Shown here in pieces: positions 24,101 through 35,642 of a stretch of 64,000 bases of DNA. Source of the DNA: Klebsormidium nitens (Eukaryota > Streptophyta > Klebsormidiophyceae > Klebsormidiales > Klebsormidiaceae); contig DF236956.1 in assembly GCA_000708835.1 (NCBI GenBank), positions 191,346 through 255,345 on the forward strand, in the 5' to 3' direction. The notes beneath the pieces were generated by a model that saw only the letters and a program-made list of their open reading frames with translations, made no database searches and was not told the DNA's origin. Numbering within the stretch: the first letter of the stretch is position 1; the number at the start of each line of letters is the position of its first letter. The position numbers and the translations under genes are program-made.

Positions 24101-26521
24101 GGGGCGAACGGAGCGAAGCCGGAGTAGCGCTTCCTGGAAGAACGGAGTAACCATCTTCAATGTTGATGAATGCTTCAACCCGGTTGAGAACAAAGACTTG
24201 AATTTAACGCCTCTCATTTATTTGCTAACTTCTACATAGCCAGCCTGCTTATCGGACAGCAGCAGGCTGAATTGTTTCGAAGATGCAGATCACTGTACTG
24301 GAGACGGAGTCCGAGGCTGGTTGAGCTTTGCGGAAGGGAAAACGAAGTCTGCTTTTTAACGTCACTTCGAGAAATTTTCAGTTTCGAATTAATTTCGTGT
24401 TAGCTAGATAGGCGATTCGGACGTGCTCAAAGAACGGATGCGAGCCCTTAAAATACAAGAGCACGAGTTGAATCATTGCGCAGGATTTGAGTATGCAGTC
24501 TCTAGTAAAGATGAATAGATAGCACAGTAATCGGAAAGCTAGTAAAGAAGCAGGTAATCAAGTCAAGGGCCTCCGTATCAAAAAGGCTCCCTAGGCAAAC
24601 CAACAAGAGGTGACGAGAAAAATCCTAAAGACGTCTTACTTGGCCCGTTCGGCGGCTTCCGGGTCTCGCTTCTCTAGATACTCGATGACGACCTCCAGTG
24701 ACTTGTACAGTCCGTGCAGGTCGAACCCGTGGATTGAAACAGCACAGCTGCGGGAAATGCATTTCATTTCACAGGGTCGAATCCTTCCAAGGCGGGAAGC
24801 GATAGCACCTCCCGGTTATGAAATGCACCTGGATCCCTCTGTCCCTCTAGCTGTCTTGAGCATATCTCAACCGGTGAGAAGGCCGCTTCACGCAGTAGAC
24901 GCTTCAGCAGAAAAAATCACGAACGGTAAACGTTGGATGTGGAAGGTCGTGGAATTTCTTCTGAATGAAGCTCAGGAGACATTTTTTGAACCTAGATCGG
25001 AACGCTAACGGCAGTGCTTGGTCTCAGCGTATCAAATCTTCTCAATCATGCGACCAAAGGCATAGTCAAAAATGCAAGGAACGATGGCAGCGCTTAGTTG
25101 CAAGGTATCAAGTCTTCCCATGCGACCAAAGGCATAGTCAGAAAGGCAAGGAACGTACCCGTTCAGACTATCCTTCAGGAACACCTTTCTGCAGAGGAAG
25201 AATCCAAACGAGCTTCCAAGTTTGAAAAGGTCAGACTCTACGTAGCATACGTGGCCTGCCAGGAATCGTAGGCAGATTCTACCCTGATGACGACGATGCA
25301 CACGTTCCATGAGGAGCAGATTAGAGCAGCGAGATTTTTTAAAGGCTCTGACGTACACGCATATAAGTGCCATAAGTATCAAATGAGAAGTGGAGTCTGT
25401 TGCATGAAAGCTTAATTAACAGGTGATATCCAAGAGCAGATCAATGGTCAGCTCCAATCAGACACACCTCCGTAAACTCTGCCTGCGCAAAATCGAAACC
25501 AAATCGAAGGAGCACTGGCGCTCCTTAACCTCGTAGCTACTTGACTTGCCTTTGATCCCGGGCGAGAGAATCTCGCAATTAAGAAATGAGAAGTCTCACT
25601 CGTTGTATCGTCTGGCCCACTCCACGAAGCTTTCCACCTCTTTGTTCCGCCAGATCCAGAGGGGGTAATGGCTAAACCCTGAGAGCGCCGCGGCCGCGCT
25701 GCCGTCGAGCGAGTCGCCGCGGATGTAGCGGTCCACGCGGGCCATGTTGACCAGGTCCGCCTCGCACACCACCAGCGAGAAGCCCTGCAAATCCCAATTT
25801 GTGCGTCAAACATCTCACAATATATCGTCACAATCGAGATATTAAGATGGGGCAGGTACCTGTGCATACAAGAGGTTCTGATCCCTCCTAAACGTGAGGT
25901 CGGAACGAGAGCTGCTTTGTTTTTTGAAAGTGGAGCGGCCCGCTTTCCCGAGTCTTGGGGACTCTTTGCTTCTCTATTTTGACTTCGTTCGAATCCTAAA
26001 AGGTGAGTCCACTCAAGGAGGCGCGCAGACAACTAGGATCTGAGTTTCGCATATATTCGAGTTGGAAGGAATTTGTCACTAGCTTTGGCAAAGACTACCG
26101 CGAAGCATACAAAAGTTGCGCTACTGTAGCCTCAGAATAAATCCTTCAAGATCTCCATGAGAAATGAGTGGTCCAAGAAAGTATTATAAGTTAGGTTAGC
26201 ATCACACGTTACCTTCTCCTCGATGAGAATCTTGGTGATGTTTGCGCGCTCTTCGTAGAACTCGCGCGACCCGTGCGTGGCCTCCCCAATCAGCACAATA
26301 TGCGCATCCCCAATCTCGCGCAGCAGCTCTTCGTATATCTCAGATGGCCCGAAGACACAAGAGACCAAGCTTTCCACATGAGCTCGCACGCCATCGAGGT
26401 CTAGGTTTCGACCCGCTTCCAGTGCCTTCTTCCCAAGCTCAGATTCGAGGCCCATCTCCCTCCCTCTTTCGATGCGCTGTCGCCAAAAGTCGTGATTTGG
26501 GGGCAGCTTTTGTGACGTCAT
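21121..26521 (-). CDS. Erythromycin esterase-superfamily protein, copy C
   Basis: Ten exons, transcribed leftwards: 26521-26213, 25784-25600, 25188-25159, 24747-24640, 24133-23929, 23430-23325, 22912-22735, 22374-22269, 21818-21693, 21252-21121 (494 aa). Phases equal those of copies A and B. The protein is clearly closer to copy B (nearly identical first exon, same MTxQKLPP start) than to copy A. Motifs: [66 protein letters not shown]. Exon 9 ends AGA|GTAAGG, giving Arg where copies A and B have Lys. The 30-nt exon 3 encodes KVFLKDSLN plus split codons; it bridges the WARRYNE and CAVSIHG blocks. Role as for copy A; the natural substrate is unknown. Confidence 0.9.
25029..25157. repeat. Two-copy tandem repeat next to the microexon donor of esterase copy C
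   Basis: Two units of about 55 bp (25029-25084 and 25105-25157) share TATCAA.TCTTC, CATGCGACCAAAGGCATAGT and GCAAGGAACG. In gene orientation they start at the splice donor of the 30-nt exon 3, so the donor-proximal intron sequence was duplicated in tandem. Copies A and B have no equivalent. Confidence 0.75.
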
Positions 26522-27228
26522 TATATGGAGATTCCAGCAGGTTTTGCAGCTGTTGCTTCTGGATGTGGCAGCTCAGATGACCTAGAAGCTTGGAACCCTG
26601 AAGAATTCTGCGTGTGACGCGAATCTCCGAATAATAGCAAAGCAACGCTGGAATTTAGCTAGAGTAAGTCCCTGAAGCTAAATGGATGCAGCTTCAACAC
26701 AGGCCTTGAAGTCGCAGGAACCAGAAGCTAAATTAACCTCGGACCATTCGCATCTCGCCAGCATGTCTTTTCAACAGAATAACAAGGAAGCGCTTATACA
26801 TGTTGTTCCTGAAGGCGGATAAAATCAAACGGATACCTTCTTCAGAATCTGCTTTCAGAGCCAATTGCTTCTTTTCAATGCACTCAATCCTCTCTGAGAC
26901 TGCAAACCAGCCTATAATCTCTTCTGGGATTGCAACTCGCGGCCCTGCGTGTAAATTTTACTTCTGATTCGGCTCATGTGGATGTTACCAGCATTGCTTC
27001 GAATTTTGTGTCAGCAGACTGAATACCTTTAACGTCGGTCAAGCCAAGCTGGAGCTAATATACATGTCTTTTCAGTTAAACAAAAGCATACATAAGCTTC
27101 TGCCTATTCTTCCCCAAATCTGAGCACCCATCTTTACTAATAAATAAAAGGCTGTATCTTACCGGCCATGCTTCATTATCAGGGTTGACAGCTTTCACAA
27201 ATCCTAAGCCTCTATTGGAGGTCCGCGG

Positions 27229-27350
27229 AAGGAGTCACGTGTTCCCACGTCAGCTTGTCTTAAGCGAATGATAGAGCGAAACGTGGTTCACCTGGAGCTG
27301 CAGAGTCAATGCGTGCTTGGTTGAGGATTGCCCAGGTGCATGCATTCTAC
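27229..27350 (-). promoter_or_regulatory. Conserved upstream block with a CACGTG core, esterase copy C
   Basis: This is the counterpart of 19016-19135, with CACGTG at 27236-27241 about 715 bp upstream of the copy C start. A CCACGTCA core follows, then the AGAGCGAAACGTG motif and the CCCAGGTGCATGC end. Position and order are the same as for copy B. Confidence 0.45.
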
Positions 27351-28109
27351 GCAAATCATTCTCAATGTAAAAGCAAAGTTCTTCGTTGAAGACTAATCAT
27401 TCATGGCCACAGGATTCATGATTGGACGATAATCAACATCGCAAATCTGATTCCGCAATCTCGTATCTGTCAGATCATGATCTGGATAAGGCGAAAAGCT
27501 TTGCCCCAATCACACATGCTCGGCCGCCATGAACAGAAGAATGTCTTGCGACCGAGCCGGGTGACGAAGAAGAAACTCTCGGCAGTTTGACGAAGAGATC
27601 CCGCCTCAAAGTGGGAAGAGAGGTCCAGCCTATCGGAGGAGAGTGGGTGGTCTTCAGAAAAGCTTTTGCAGCCGCCATTGATATCAAACAGAAAATTCGG
27701 AAACTCCATGCCAGCAGCGATCGGCCTCTCAATGGCTTCAAAGCGAAAGCCCTGCGTCCCTGAGCGTCATGCATGCGCAATCGAGAATCTTGCGCAGTTA
27801 CAGGCTCGAAGTGGCAACCAATGCGATGGTGGGACGCATCCAACCTGTACGATTATGAGAGCGCGTTCCTCAGATGACGGACTAGTTTAGGAATAATAAG
27901 AGCCAGGTACATCAAGCTCCAACTAACACTAAAAACCTAACCCAGCAATTCACGCGCTCCGCACCCGTACCCACCCTAACCCCCAAACTAACCCCACAGG
28001 CTGCGAGCTCATTATACCTGCCGCTAATATCATTCCAAAATTAGTCGGAGTTGTTCGTCAGCTCCTCAGCTCCACAGGATCTCTGCGACTTAGAGGGAGC
28101 GGCGCCTAA

Positions 28110-28147
28110 CGCGCGCGGCCGCGGCCCGGCATGCGCGGCCGCGCGCG
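28110..28147. repeat. GC-rich hairpin containing NotI-like cores
   Basis: A 14-bp perfect inverted repeat (28110-28123 and 28134-28147) with a 10-nt loop, built from GCGCGGCCGC. It sits in a CpG-dense patch of about 150 bp (28.09-28.24 kb) in otherwise AT-richer spacer. Similar GCGGCCGC-rich patches occur at 46.72, 49.50, 52.13 and 58.79 kb. Confidence 0.6.
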
Positions 28148-28807
28148 CTCAAAACGCGCGGGGCCGCCGGCTACGCCCAGACTGTACGCGCGCAGCTGCG
28201 CTACAGTACGTCACCGACCATCCGATGATCAGCGCGGAATGAGCTGCTAGCGCGCGCGTCAGTCACTCAAGAGCGCCCCACGTGAAAAGAATGTTGAAGT
28301 ACTTGGGCGCCGCCGGCAAATAGCTGAGCAGATTACCTGCCAGCGCGCCCGTCATAACGCAACATACTTTACTAGAAGCGCTTCAACCTCCGACATAATG
28401 GGACTTCTGCAATCTGTTTTGTTTTTTGCCAAGCTTTGAAGTCATTCGTCAGCGCTTTGTATGCAATCATTTCCCTGCCTGCCAGTTTGAGGCGTGCCTT
28501 ATCACCAACTGTTTGACAGATTATCAATCCAAGAAAAGCCACAAGATTCTGCTCTCCTCAAATGGTGGTACGTTGCACATGTGATGTCATTCAACAGTAG
28601 CTTCGCAATGAGACCAGCTAGGGCTTCGATCAACATTTATGATTATGAATTGAATATACAGAAAAACACTAACCTCCACCGAAAGTACTCGAACATTAGA
28701 TTCCACCAATCAAGAGCCGGCCACCGTCATGATACCAACCGTACGCTATGCCTTTTTGCCAAGTCAAGCATCGAAAGATTGCCTTTCCTCCGTTTTCCCC
28801 TTGTCGC

Positions 28808-31800
28808 CTAAATGCCTAGACTCCGGAAGAGCGTCTCGATGGGCACCTTCTTGGCGCTGTTCTCTAGCCTCCGGGAAATCGTAACCACCTCCTGCTTATT
28901 CACATCGACGCCGCCCCGAGCGAAGGCCGCGGCCATGTCGTCCGGTGTCAAGCACCTGCAGGACAAATGAATCATCTAAACCCGACACCAAAGCTCTCTC
29001 ATTTCGGAAGAAAATGGTTAACGAGACACTTTCGCGCTGGAAAGGGGTGTCTCCCTATTATCTTATCGATGAGAAGGTCCATTCAAAAGACAGGCAAAGA
29101 ACGAGGTCCTTTGGAGAAAATCCCATCGCCGGCAGTTCCTTCCTTCCATCCGGATCCTGGCGCATAGATTTCGGGTGAGCGGAACGCTGCTCTTGAGCTC
29201 AGAAACATGGCCTGATCTTTCCTGTATTGCAGAATGCAGTGAAGCATCGCAGAAGAATAAAACTAAAATGGCCCCACGAGTTGTGCGAATCAAAAAAATG
29301 AAAGCGACTGACTTCTCATTAAGACGGCGATGCCTCTCCGCTTTCAGAATCCTCTCTCCGCAGATCTTCTTTCCGTATAGTAGTCTCCGTGCTAAACTAC
29401 CCCACTCACATCGCAAGTCGAGCTCAGATTGACGCAATTCTTCTTGACCCTGTTCTACTACTCACCCAGCGCCCGCCTTGTCCTGCTCGATGAAGGCGCC
29501 CTTAAGCTTCTCGACGTCGGCCCTGCTCTGCACCTGGCCCACGATATCCGCTAGATGGTCCATCACGGAGTTGAAGTCGCTCTTGGCGTACTGCTCCGGG
29601 TGCGCCTCCATGAACTTGTACGTCCACTCGTCCGCCGCGGACAGTACAAACAGACGGCTGTACACGTGGAGCTGCGCGCCCACGTAAAAGTCCTCCGGCT
29701 GCAAGGAGGGGAATCTTACGTCAGTCAAGAAGCGTTGCTGGCGTTATCCAGCGGCCGGCTGCAAAGGGGCGGAGTTCTACGTCAGTCAGAAGCGTTGCTG
29801 ATGTTATCGAGGAGCGTCTGAACGTAAAACTTGACGCTAGTAACGTGAGCGTTGAGATTAGAAGAGGTGGACGAAGAAGAAACAAAGTTGACCTGCGCGT
29901 TGGGCTCCTCGTTTTCTGAGACAGGCGTCTATGAGGAAAGGCAAATGAAGTCTTCATACGGCTCTTTGCCTCGTAGGGTTCTCGTAGCCCGTAATCATAT
30001 CACTCTGTCATGGGCGCGGGTTTGGCATGACGTCGTCGCCCACTACTTTGAAGCTGGAACCCAGTAAATCACAACCGTTCATTTTCTCAGAAAAGCCTTT
30101 CTCTAGACTTTTCGAAATAAGGATCATTGCGGTAATCCTGTCTCCGGATCCCACCTGGTACTGCTTGTTGGGGCCCGTTCCTTCAGAGCAGCAAACCGTA
30201 CTCTACGCCCGACCTGTCACGGCTACGATGCTTGCTTGTCTTCTGTATTCAGGCTTTCAATGTTCTGATCTCGATAAGTCTTCAATACCAGGAGAAGCGA
30301 GCGTGAAATATATGCAAATACTCGCCTGGTAAGGCTTGTTGGTTCCCGGTTTCTTGGGCGCGGGCCCGCGCGCGAGGAACCGCCCGCCGGTAAGGCCGGC
30401 CTTCCTCTTGGGCGACTCGTAGATTGACATGCTGTCGTCCACCAAAAAGTAGTTGATGACGAAATCGCGCTCGCGGTCCACGTCAGACACCACGTGGGTG
30501 CCGTCCGGGATCATCTTGGCGGAGAAGCACAGGACCTGGAAGGGACGGCGGTTAGTGCGCGATTAGCAAAGCTGAGCGGTTGAGGCCTGAGAACGTCAAA
30601 GAGGGGTCGTCTGCGCTTCTTCGTCAAATGCTGCCGTTTGCTCCCATCACAAAGATTGTGATCAACCGGCGGATGTTTTTCCTGTGTTTGATTCATGAAC
30701 AGCAAGATTCATCAGCCCATTGGCTCATCATTCCATGTTTTCAACAATCATATTTCGTAAGAAATGGGGACGGACCCTATTTGAGCATAGCAATCAACTG
30801 TGTCCGATTGCAAGGACCAATTTTGGATGAGCTGAATTCCGCCGGAAGCCCCACCTTTCCGTCGTTGGTCATGAGCTTCTGGAAGTCCTTGGTCTGCGCC
30901 TTGGGGATGAGGGCGATGCAGTTCTGCAGCGAGTCCAGCTCCGACCCGATTCCGTTGTGCGGCGGAATCATGTTCTGCGGAACCGCCAGCATCGGCTCCT
31001 GCACGTCCACCGGCTCCAGGTACTCCGCGGGCATGCCCCACCTGGCCACCAGAGAGCGCGTTAACACCCGTAAAAAGTCGGAGACGGGCGGAATAAAACC
31101 AAGCGCTTTGGTTAAAAACCGAGATGGCCATTCACGAAGGAACGACGACAAAAAAGTGGGCTCCCGGCACTTGGACGAAGAAGCACTCTCGTGAGAAATG
31201 TGCACACTTAACCAGGAAGTACACGATCTCTATGATCTCGCCACGAAGCGACTGTCGGACTGTTGACGCGAAAAGTGAAATTCTCAAAGAATTCAGTCTT
31301 CTTAAACTCTCATGGATTCTATCCCAAGTTTTACGTTGATTCTGAGATGGATCCTTGTTCTTGTCAGGTCAATGTTTGCCGCACAGCCACCCACTCGCCT
31401 CAGTTGGTTCCGCTGCGTTTACGTTTGATCCAAAGTCAAATCCTCGACCTAATCATCTTGATAAGGCTCTTCCCAACGATGTGAAAATCAAGGTAATTAA
31501 AGAGTATAAACACTTTACGCCTCACTTGGTCTGGTAGTAATTGCGCGTGAAGTCGTCGCAGTCGTGCAGCAGCATGTCCCGGTTGAACACGCGGATGTAG
31601 CTGCCGATGCGCAGGTCGCTCTCGTGATAGAATTTGGACGCGTCCTCCGCGGCCGCGTCGCGCCCTGTGACATGCAATAGCTTTTGTTAGGAAGGGACCG
31701 GAAAATCCTGCTGTGAAGATTTCCTGCTGGCGTTCGACTTTGGCAACCCGCCTGCGAACCACGTCAATTGCTGAATAAGAGCCAAGCAATCAGCGCAATC

Positions 31801-34800
31801 GAGCGCACCAACGATATCGGGCTTTTTTCGAATGTGCACAAGTGGATTTTAGCGGTCTGGGAACGCGGCATCGTAGCGAAACCGTCACTATCAATTAACG
31901 ACACGTTCTGCTGCTATTTAACCCGGTAGTCCGCCCCTTCTATCTTCATCCTGCAGAACATTTTCCCGCTGGCTAACTAAGACGGGGTAAGTCAATCAGC
32001 TGTAAGAGTATGTGAGGAATTTGTCCTCGGCACTTGCCCGACGACGTCCGAGGTGTAGCGACTCACCGAGCGTCGCCTGAGGCACATCTCTGGGCAGCTT
32101 GCCCCTGCGAAGGAGGAGCGGGAAGGGATCCCTTCCGCTGTTCCGGTCCTTCACCTCCTGGATCTCGATGGTGTCGTCGGCCAAATAGTAGTGCAGAATC
32201 TGCATAAATGACAACACGTTTGTTAGCTTTGCACCAGCAGCTAATATGTCTTTTCCATCCTCACCCGGCAGCAGGAAGTCACACATGTGATAGGCGAGCG
32301 GTCGAGTGTGAGATCTTTTCAACGGTAAGAACGGCGTATTGAAAGGTAGCGGCTCAGAATGGCACCACCCGGAAAGAAGTTTCTCACCTCCAGTCCGCGC
32401 TTCGGAGATTGCAATGAGAACAGTGCATATCTTGCACCCGAGCGCCCTTAAACGCTCCAAAAGCACCTGCCCCACCCAACCAGAGAAGGACACGTGGCAC
32501 TTACGTACGGCCGGCGCTCCCCGTAGACGCTGCCCCTGTCGTCCCACACGCAGAAGAAGCGCAGCACCTTGCCGTCCTTCTCTAAGAACTGGCGCGTCTT
32601 AAAGTCTTTGTGGTGGACGATCGTGATCTTCTTGAGCGTGTTCTTGTACGCGGTTATAGGCTCGTCGGGGAAACCCTCGTCTTCTGGGGCGGGCAGTCCG
32701 GCGCATTCCAGGAAGCGCTGCACGAGGAAAACGGGTTTTAGACGAACCAGTCCGACCGTGATTGGGGGTCAAAAGATTTGCTTCTTGCGCGGGCAGCCCG
32801 GCACAGGTTTCACGTAGAGCAACTTCAGGTTGACGAGTTTGCGATGTCAGAATGGCGCACACAGCTCTCGTAACCAGTCCCTGAGAAACGACGCGTCTAC
32901 CAAATCCCAGCGGTTGAGGCTTTTCGAGGGAAGCCTTAATCCCCCGACGCAACGAGCTCCACAAAGCGCGTGGACTTTGAAAGCCTAGACTTGATCGGTC
33001 AGTTTCTTACGCAGAGCTTCCGCCGGGGGTAAAGGCAGACTTGCTTCGGCATCCCCCCCCCTCATCACTTCGGTAAGGCTCCTCAACTTCGACCTGTGAA
33101 AATTATGTTCTAACTGTAGCGTGAAACGCTCTTCAAGAGCACAAACTTTCCGATTAACACGGGGTTTTCCCGCCAACCCACCCTGGTGAAGCTGTCGCAG
33201 GCGGTGATGTGGAACACTCTGCCGTAGAGCGTGATCTCGGACCCCACCAGCAGGTCCTCAATGCCCACCTCACCGCCGCCGTCCTTCTGGATGACGTGGC
33301 GCTTTAGGAACGTGCCCTGTAAAGAGGAGACGACGACAATACGTCAGCAAGTTGGTTCCGCAAACAAAGGAAGGGACCTTGGGGTCGTACCCTGAGGTCC
33401 TCTACTTAAGCTTGGGAGGCAGAAGAGGCTGCCGACTGTGTCGTGCCAGAACTGATTCAACACTTTTGCGAGTGCCCACGGACGGTGTAATCCGCTCTCG
33501 AACGAGGATCCAAAACTTCACATTCGCAGCAGTTGACCCCTTTCGACTCCTGGCATCAGTAAACGTCAACGTACTGGAACGATAGTGCGCTGAGTCAGTG
33601 CCAGCCTCCAGAATCGCAAGCGTTTAAAGCCCTTTACGTCTGCATCCACCCGCTCTCAATCGCGGGCCTATTCCCAGCGCTGCGCTTGCCTGTGAGATGC
33701 CGCTGTTGTCCTGCTTGGGCTCCCCGATGTGAATGCTCCCGTCCTCGAGGTAGTAGTAGATGGTGCACTTGCGCACCCGGAAGTTTTCCTCGCGCCGGTC
33801 CGTCACGCTCTCCTTGAAGTAGCAGTAGTAGCGCAGCACCTGGACAGAGGTTGCATGAAGCTTGGGTTGCGCTCAGGTTTAACAAGACTATGAGTCTGGG
33901 GATAAGAAAAGAAGGTATTGATCGCCCGTTGCGATTCTTTAAGTAGTATCGCCATCCTGAACAAGCGGAGGCGACTCGTTTCTACCTGCTTGATCAAGTA
34001 TCTAACCACTCTGATTGGGATCCGCTTTCATAGAGTTTTGCGATGCAGTTAGTGGAGGGAGCGAGGGATCGCAGCAGCTACACTTTGGAAGCTTTGAAGG
34101 GACGATCACCCTTTTTTGGCGAGTAGCTGAATACCACTGCTTGCGCGTGAACCGACAGCTGCAGCCGGATGTCAAAGCTCTCAGTCCTGCCACGTGGCAA
34201 AGTCTCTGCTCGCAAGAGAGGGCCCTGCGGCGTACTTATGTGCAGCCCTCAGGGTGTGCAGCTATGCACAGCGTTCGACTTCCTTGCTCAGATCCCCTTC
34301 CCAGCTCCAGTGTCTGTCACTCGCCAAGGCCAACAACACTGGGTCATTTGCTTTGTGCCTATCTCTGCTTTACGACAACTGAACTCCTCGGCACAAAATC
34401 AAAGCGACTGTACAAACCACGAATTTCGCCAAGCTCCAAGCTTACCTGTCTGTCGTTTTTCACCCACACCGGCACCGGGTCCCTTGCTCCGCCTTTAATT
34501 GCCAGCCCACCTGCCGTGGCAGCGAGTGCAGTCCTCGCGATTGTCACGCCGGGACTCGTAACCCGCACCTGCGCGGTCCGCCTTGCAACCATCTCGTCGT
34601 TGTTCTCGACGATTGCCTGACCGTCAATGTAGCGCAGGCCCTGGTTCTTCTTTTGAGCAGTTGCCTGAGCAGAATGGGTCAGTGAGTCGGGTTAGCAGAG
34701 TGAGTTTATGAGTCGGGTTAGCAGAGTGAGTTTATGAGTCGGGTTAGCAGAGTGAGTCAGCCAAGTGAGCAATGGCGTGGGTTAGCAGATAGCTGCTAAC

Positions 34801-35642
34801 GAGCTGGGTTAGCAGAAGGGCTGCTTTTCGCCCTGGTCCATTCGCCAGGAGTTGTCTGTGGGCTATGGACGAAGTTCAAAGTCAGCGCTTGTAGCTCAGA
34901 GCTGCTGTTGATTATTATATGGTCAGTCTGTTGCCATGTTTGCTGACGAGCTGGCCGTCTACGTAACCCAAGCCCTGTCTCCTTTTCTGGTCAAACGCCT
35001 GAGCGGATAGTGATACTCAATGTGCCCAGCAGGGATTGGCCAAGAAAGAAGCTGCGCTGCTAGATGTAAGTTACGGACTGTATGATTTTGCGGAACAGAG
35101 GCGATCATGCTGTCTGAGAGGGAGCTCATACCAGGAAGAATGTTTCGTAGGGCCTTTCCCAAAAATGCCGCGGCATGGTGCGCAATGATATTATGCATTT
35201 GCCCTGTACCTAGCAGATCTAGGGGGCTCAGGAGCCCCCATAAGCGGGCTGCAAAGGAGACACTCAGCGTTCCTGTTTTGCCCAGGGCTGAATGTGACAT
35301 ACTTGTATAGGGGCACACAGAGATGCAAAGACATGATCCAACATTTACTTATGAGGCCCAAAGAGAGAATGGTGTTCGACAAGAGCGCAATTTTCTTCCA
35401 TCTCACCAATTGCCTTTTTCTGTCTCTCCATCCAGCAAAGGACATTGCAATCAACGCAAGCAGCAAAGAGTCAGGACTCATATACTCTCCCACCCCCTCC
35501 TTTAATCCAGCTTTATAAGCAGGGGACAGCCGCTTACCCGCGGATCTCTGAAGGTCATCCCGGGCAGCTTTGGCAGGTTGACATCGCCCCTGTCGCTGAC
35601 CAAGGATCCCGTCAGAGGGGACAGGGTCCTGAAGTTGGCCAT
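28808..35642 (-). CDS. EF-hand domain-containing family member C (EFHC/RIB72-type) ciliary microtubule protein
   Basis: Eleven exons, transcribed leftwards: 35642-35538, 34664-34446, 33839-33690, 33316-33182, 32717-32505, 32199-32067, 31664-31526, 31041-30855, 30535-30326, 29698-29466, 28955-28808 (623 aa; human EFHC1 is about 640). Three DM10 domains are recognisable: VLRYYCYF through [10 protein letters not shown] to [21 protein letters not shown] through [10 protein letters not shown] and GRDPFPLLL to [13 protein letters not shown]; then [27 protein letters not shown], and [16 protein letters not shown]. The last two exons hold a degenerate EF-hand region ([25 protein letters not shown]). 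The family forms part of the protofilament ribbon inside doublet microtubules of motile cilia, so it implies a flagellated stage. Introns 3 and 9 have GC donors (CAG|GCAAGC and CAG|GCGAGT). Exon 2 diverges most from animal EFHC. A relic of it lies upstream at 34921-34998. Confidence 0.93.
29695..29815. repeat. Tandem duplication of the exon 10 acceptor region of the EFHC gene
   Basis: Two 60-bp units share CCGGCTGCAA, TACGTCAGTCA and AGAAGCGTTGCTG. On the coding (minus) strand this repeats the polypyrimidine tract, the TGCAG acceptor and the first exon bases. The upstream unit is a decoy acceptor with no open exon behind it. Confidence 0.75.
34684..34760. repeat. 26-bp direct repeat, three copies, in EFHC intron 1
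   Basis: The unit GAGTCGGGTTAGCAGAGTGA plus GTTTAT recurs at 34684, 34710 and 34736, the first two identical and the third cut short. On the coding strand each unit carries TGCTAACCC, a branch-point-like motif, just upstream of the exon 2 acceptor at 34665. A related TGCTAACCC continues near 34780 and 34805. Confidence 0.85.
34921..34998 (-). pseudogene. Decayed duplicate of EFHC exon 2 start
   Basis: After an intact GCTCAG acceptor, the minus strand reads [19 protein letters not shown], which parallels the start of true exon 2, [19 protein letters not shown], in the same phase. It runs about 26 codons into a region without a usable donor that would restore phase. It is best explained as a tandem exon duplicate about 335 bp upstream of the functional exon. 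Use as an alternative first-half exon cannot be excluded. Confidence 0.6.

Larger units (their letters stand above)
26522..28807. other. Upstream region of esterase copy C and spacer to the EFHC gene
   Basis: The left part is the presumed promoter of copy C, with the conserved CACGTG block at 27229-27350. The middle has CCTAACCC-like short motifs near 27.93-28.0 kb, which are not a telomeric tract. A GC-rich hairpin lies at 28110-28147. Open frames at 27475-27843 (-) and 28494-28811 (+) show no family features. No gene is called. Confidence 0.5.

Noticed and set aside
6186-26521. Bacterial resistance cassette or contamination as the source of the esterase genes
   Set aside because: Each gene has nine spliceosomal introns with conserved phases, and they lie in the same contig as typical eukaryotic genes.
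27925-28000. CCTAACCC-like motifs as a telomeric tract
   Set aside because: The motifs are irregular and separated by unrelated bases; there is no perfect array, and similar CTAACCC motifs occur as intron branch-point sequence elsewhere in the window.
28494-28811. 105-codon open frame on the plus strand overlapping the EFHC stop
   Set aside because: AT-rich codon use unlike the certain exons, no motif, and it overlaps the end of a secure gene on the other strand.
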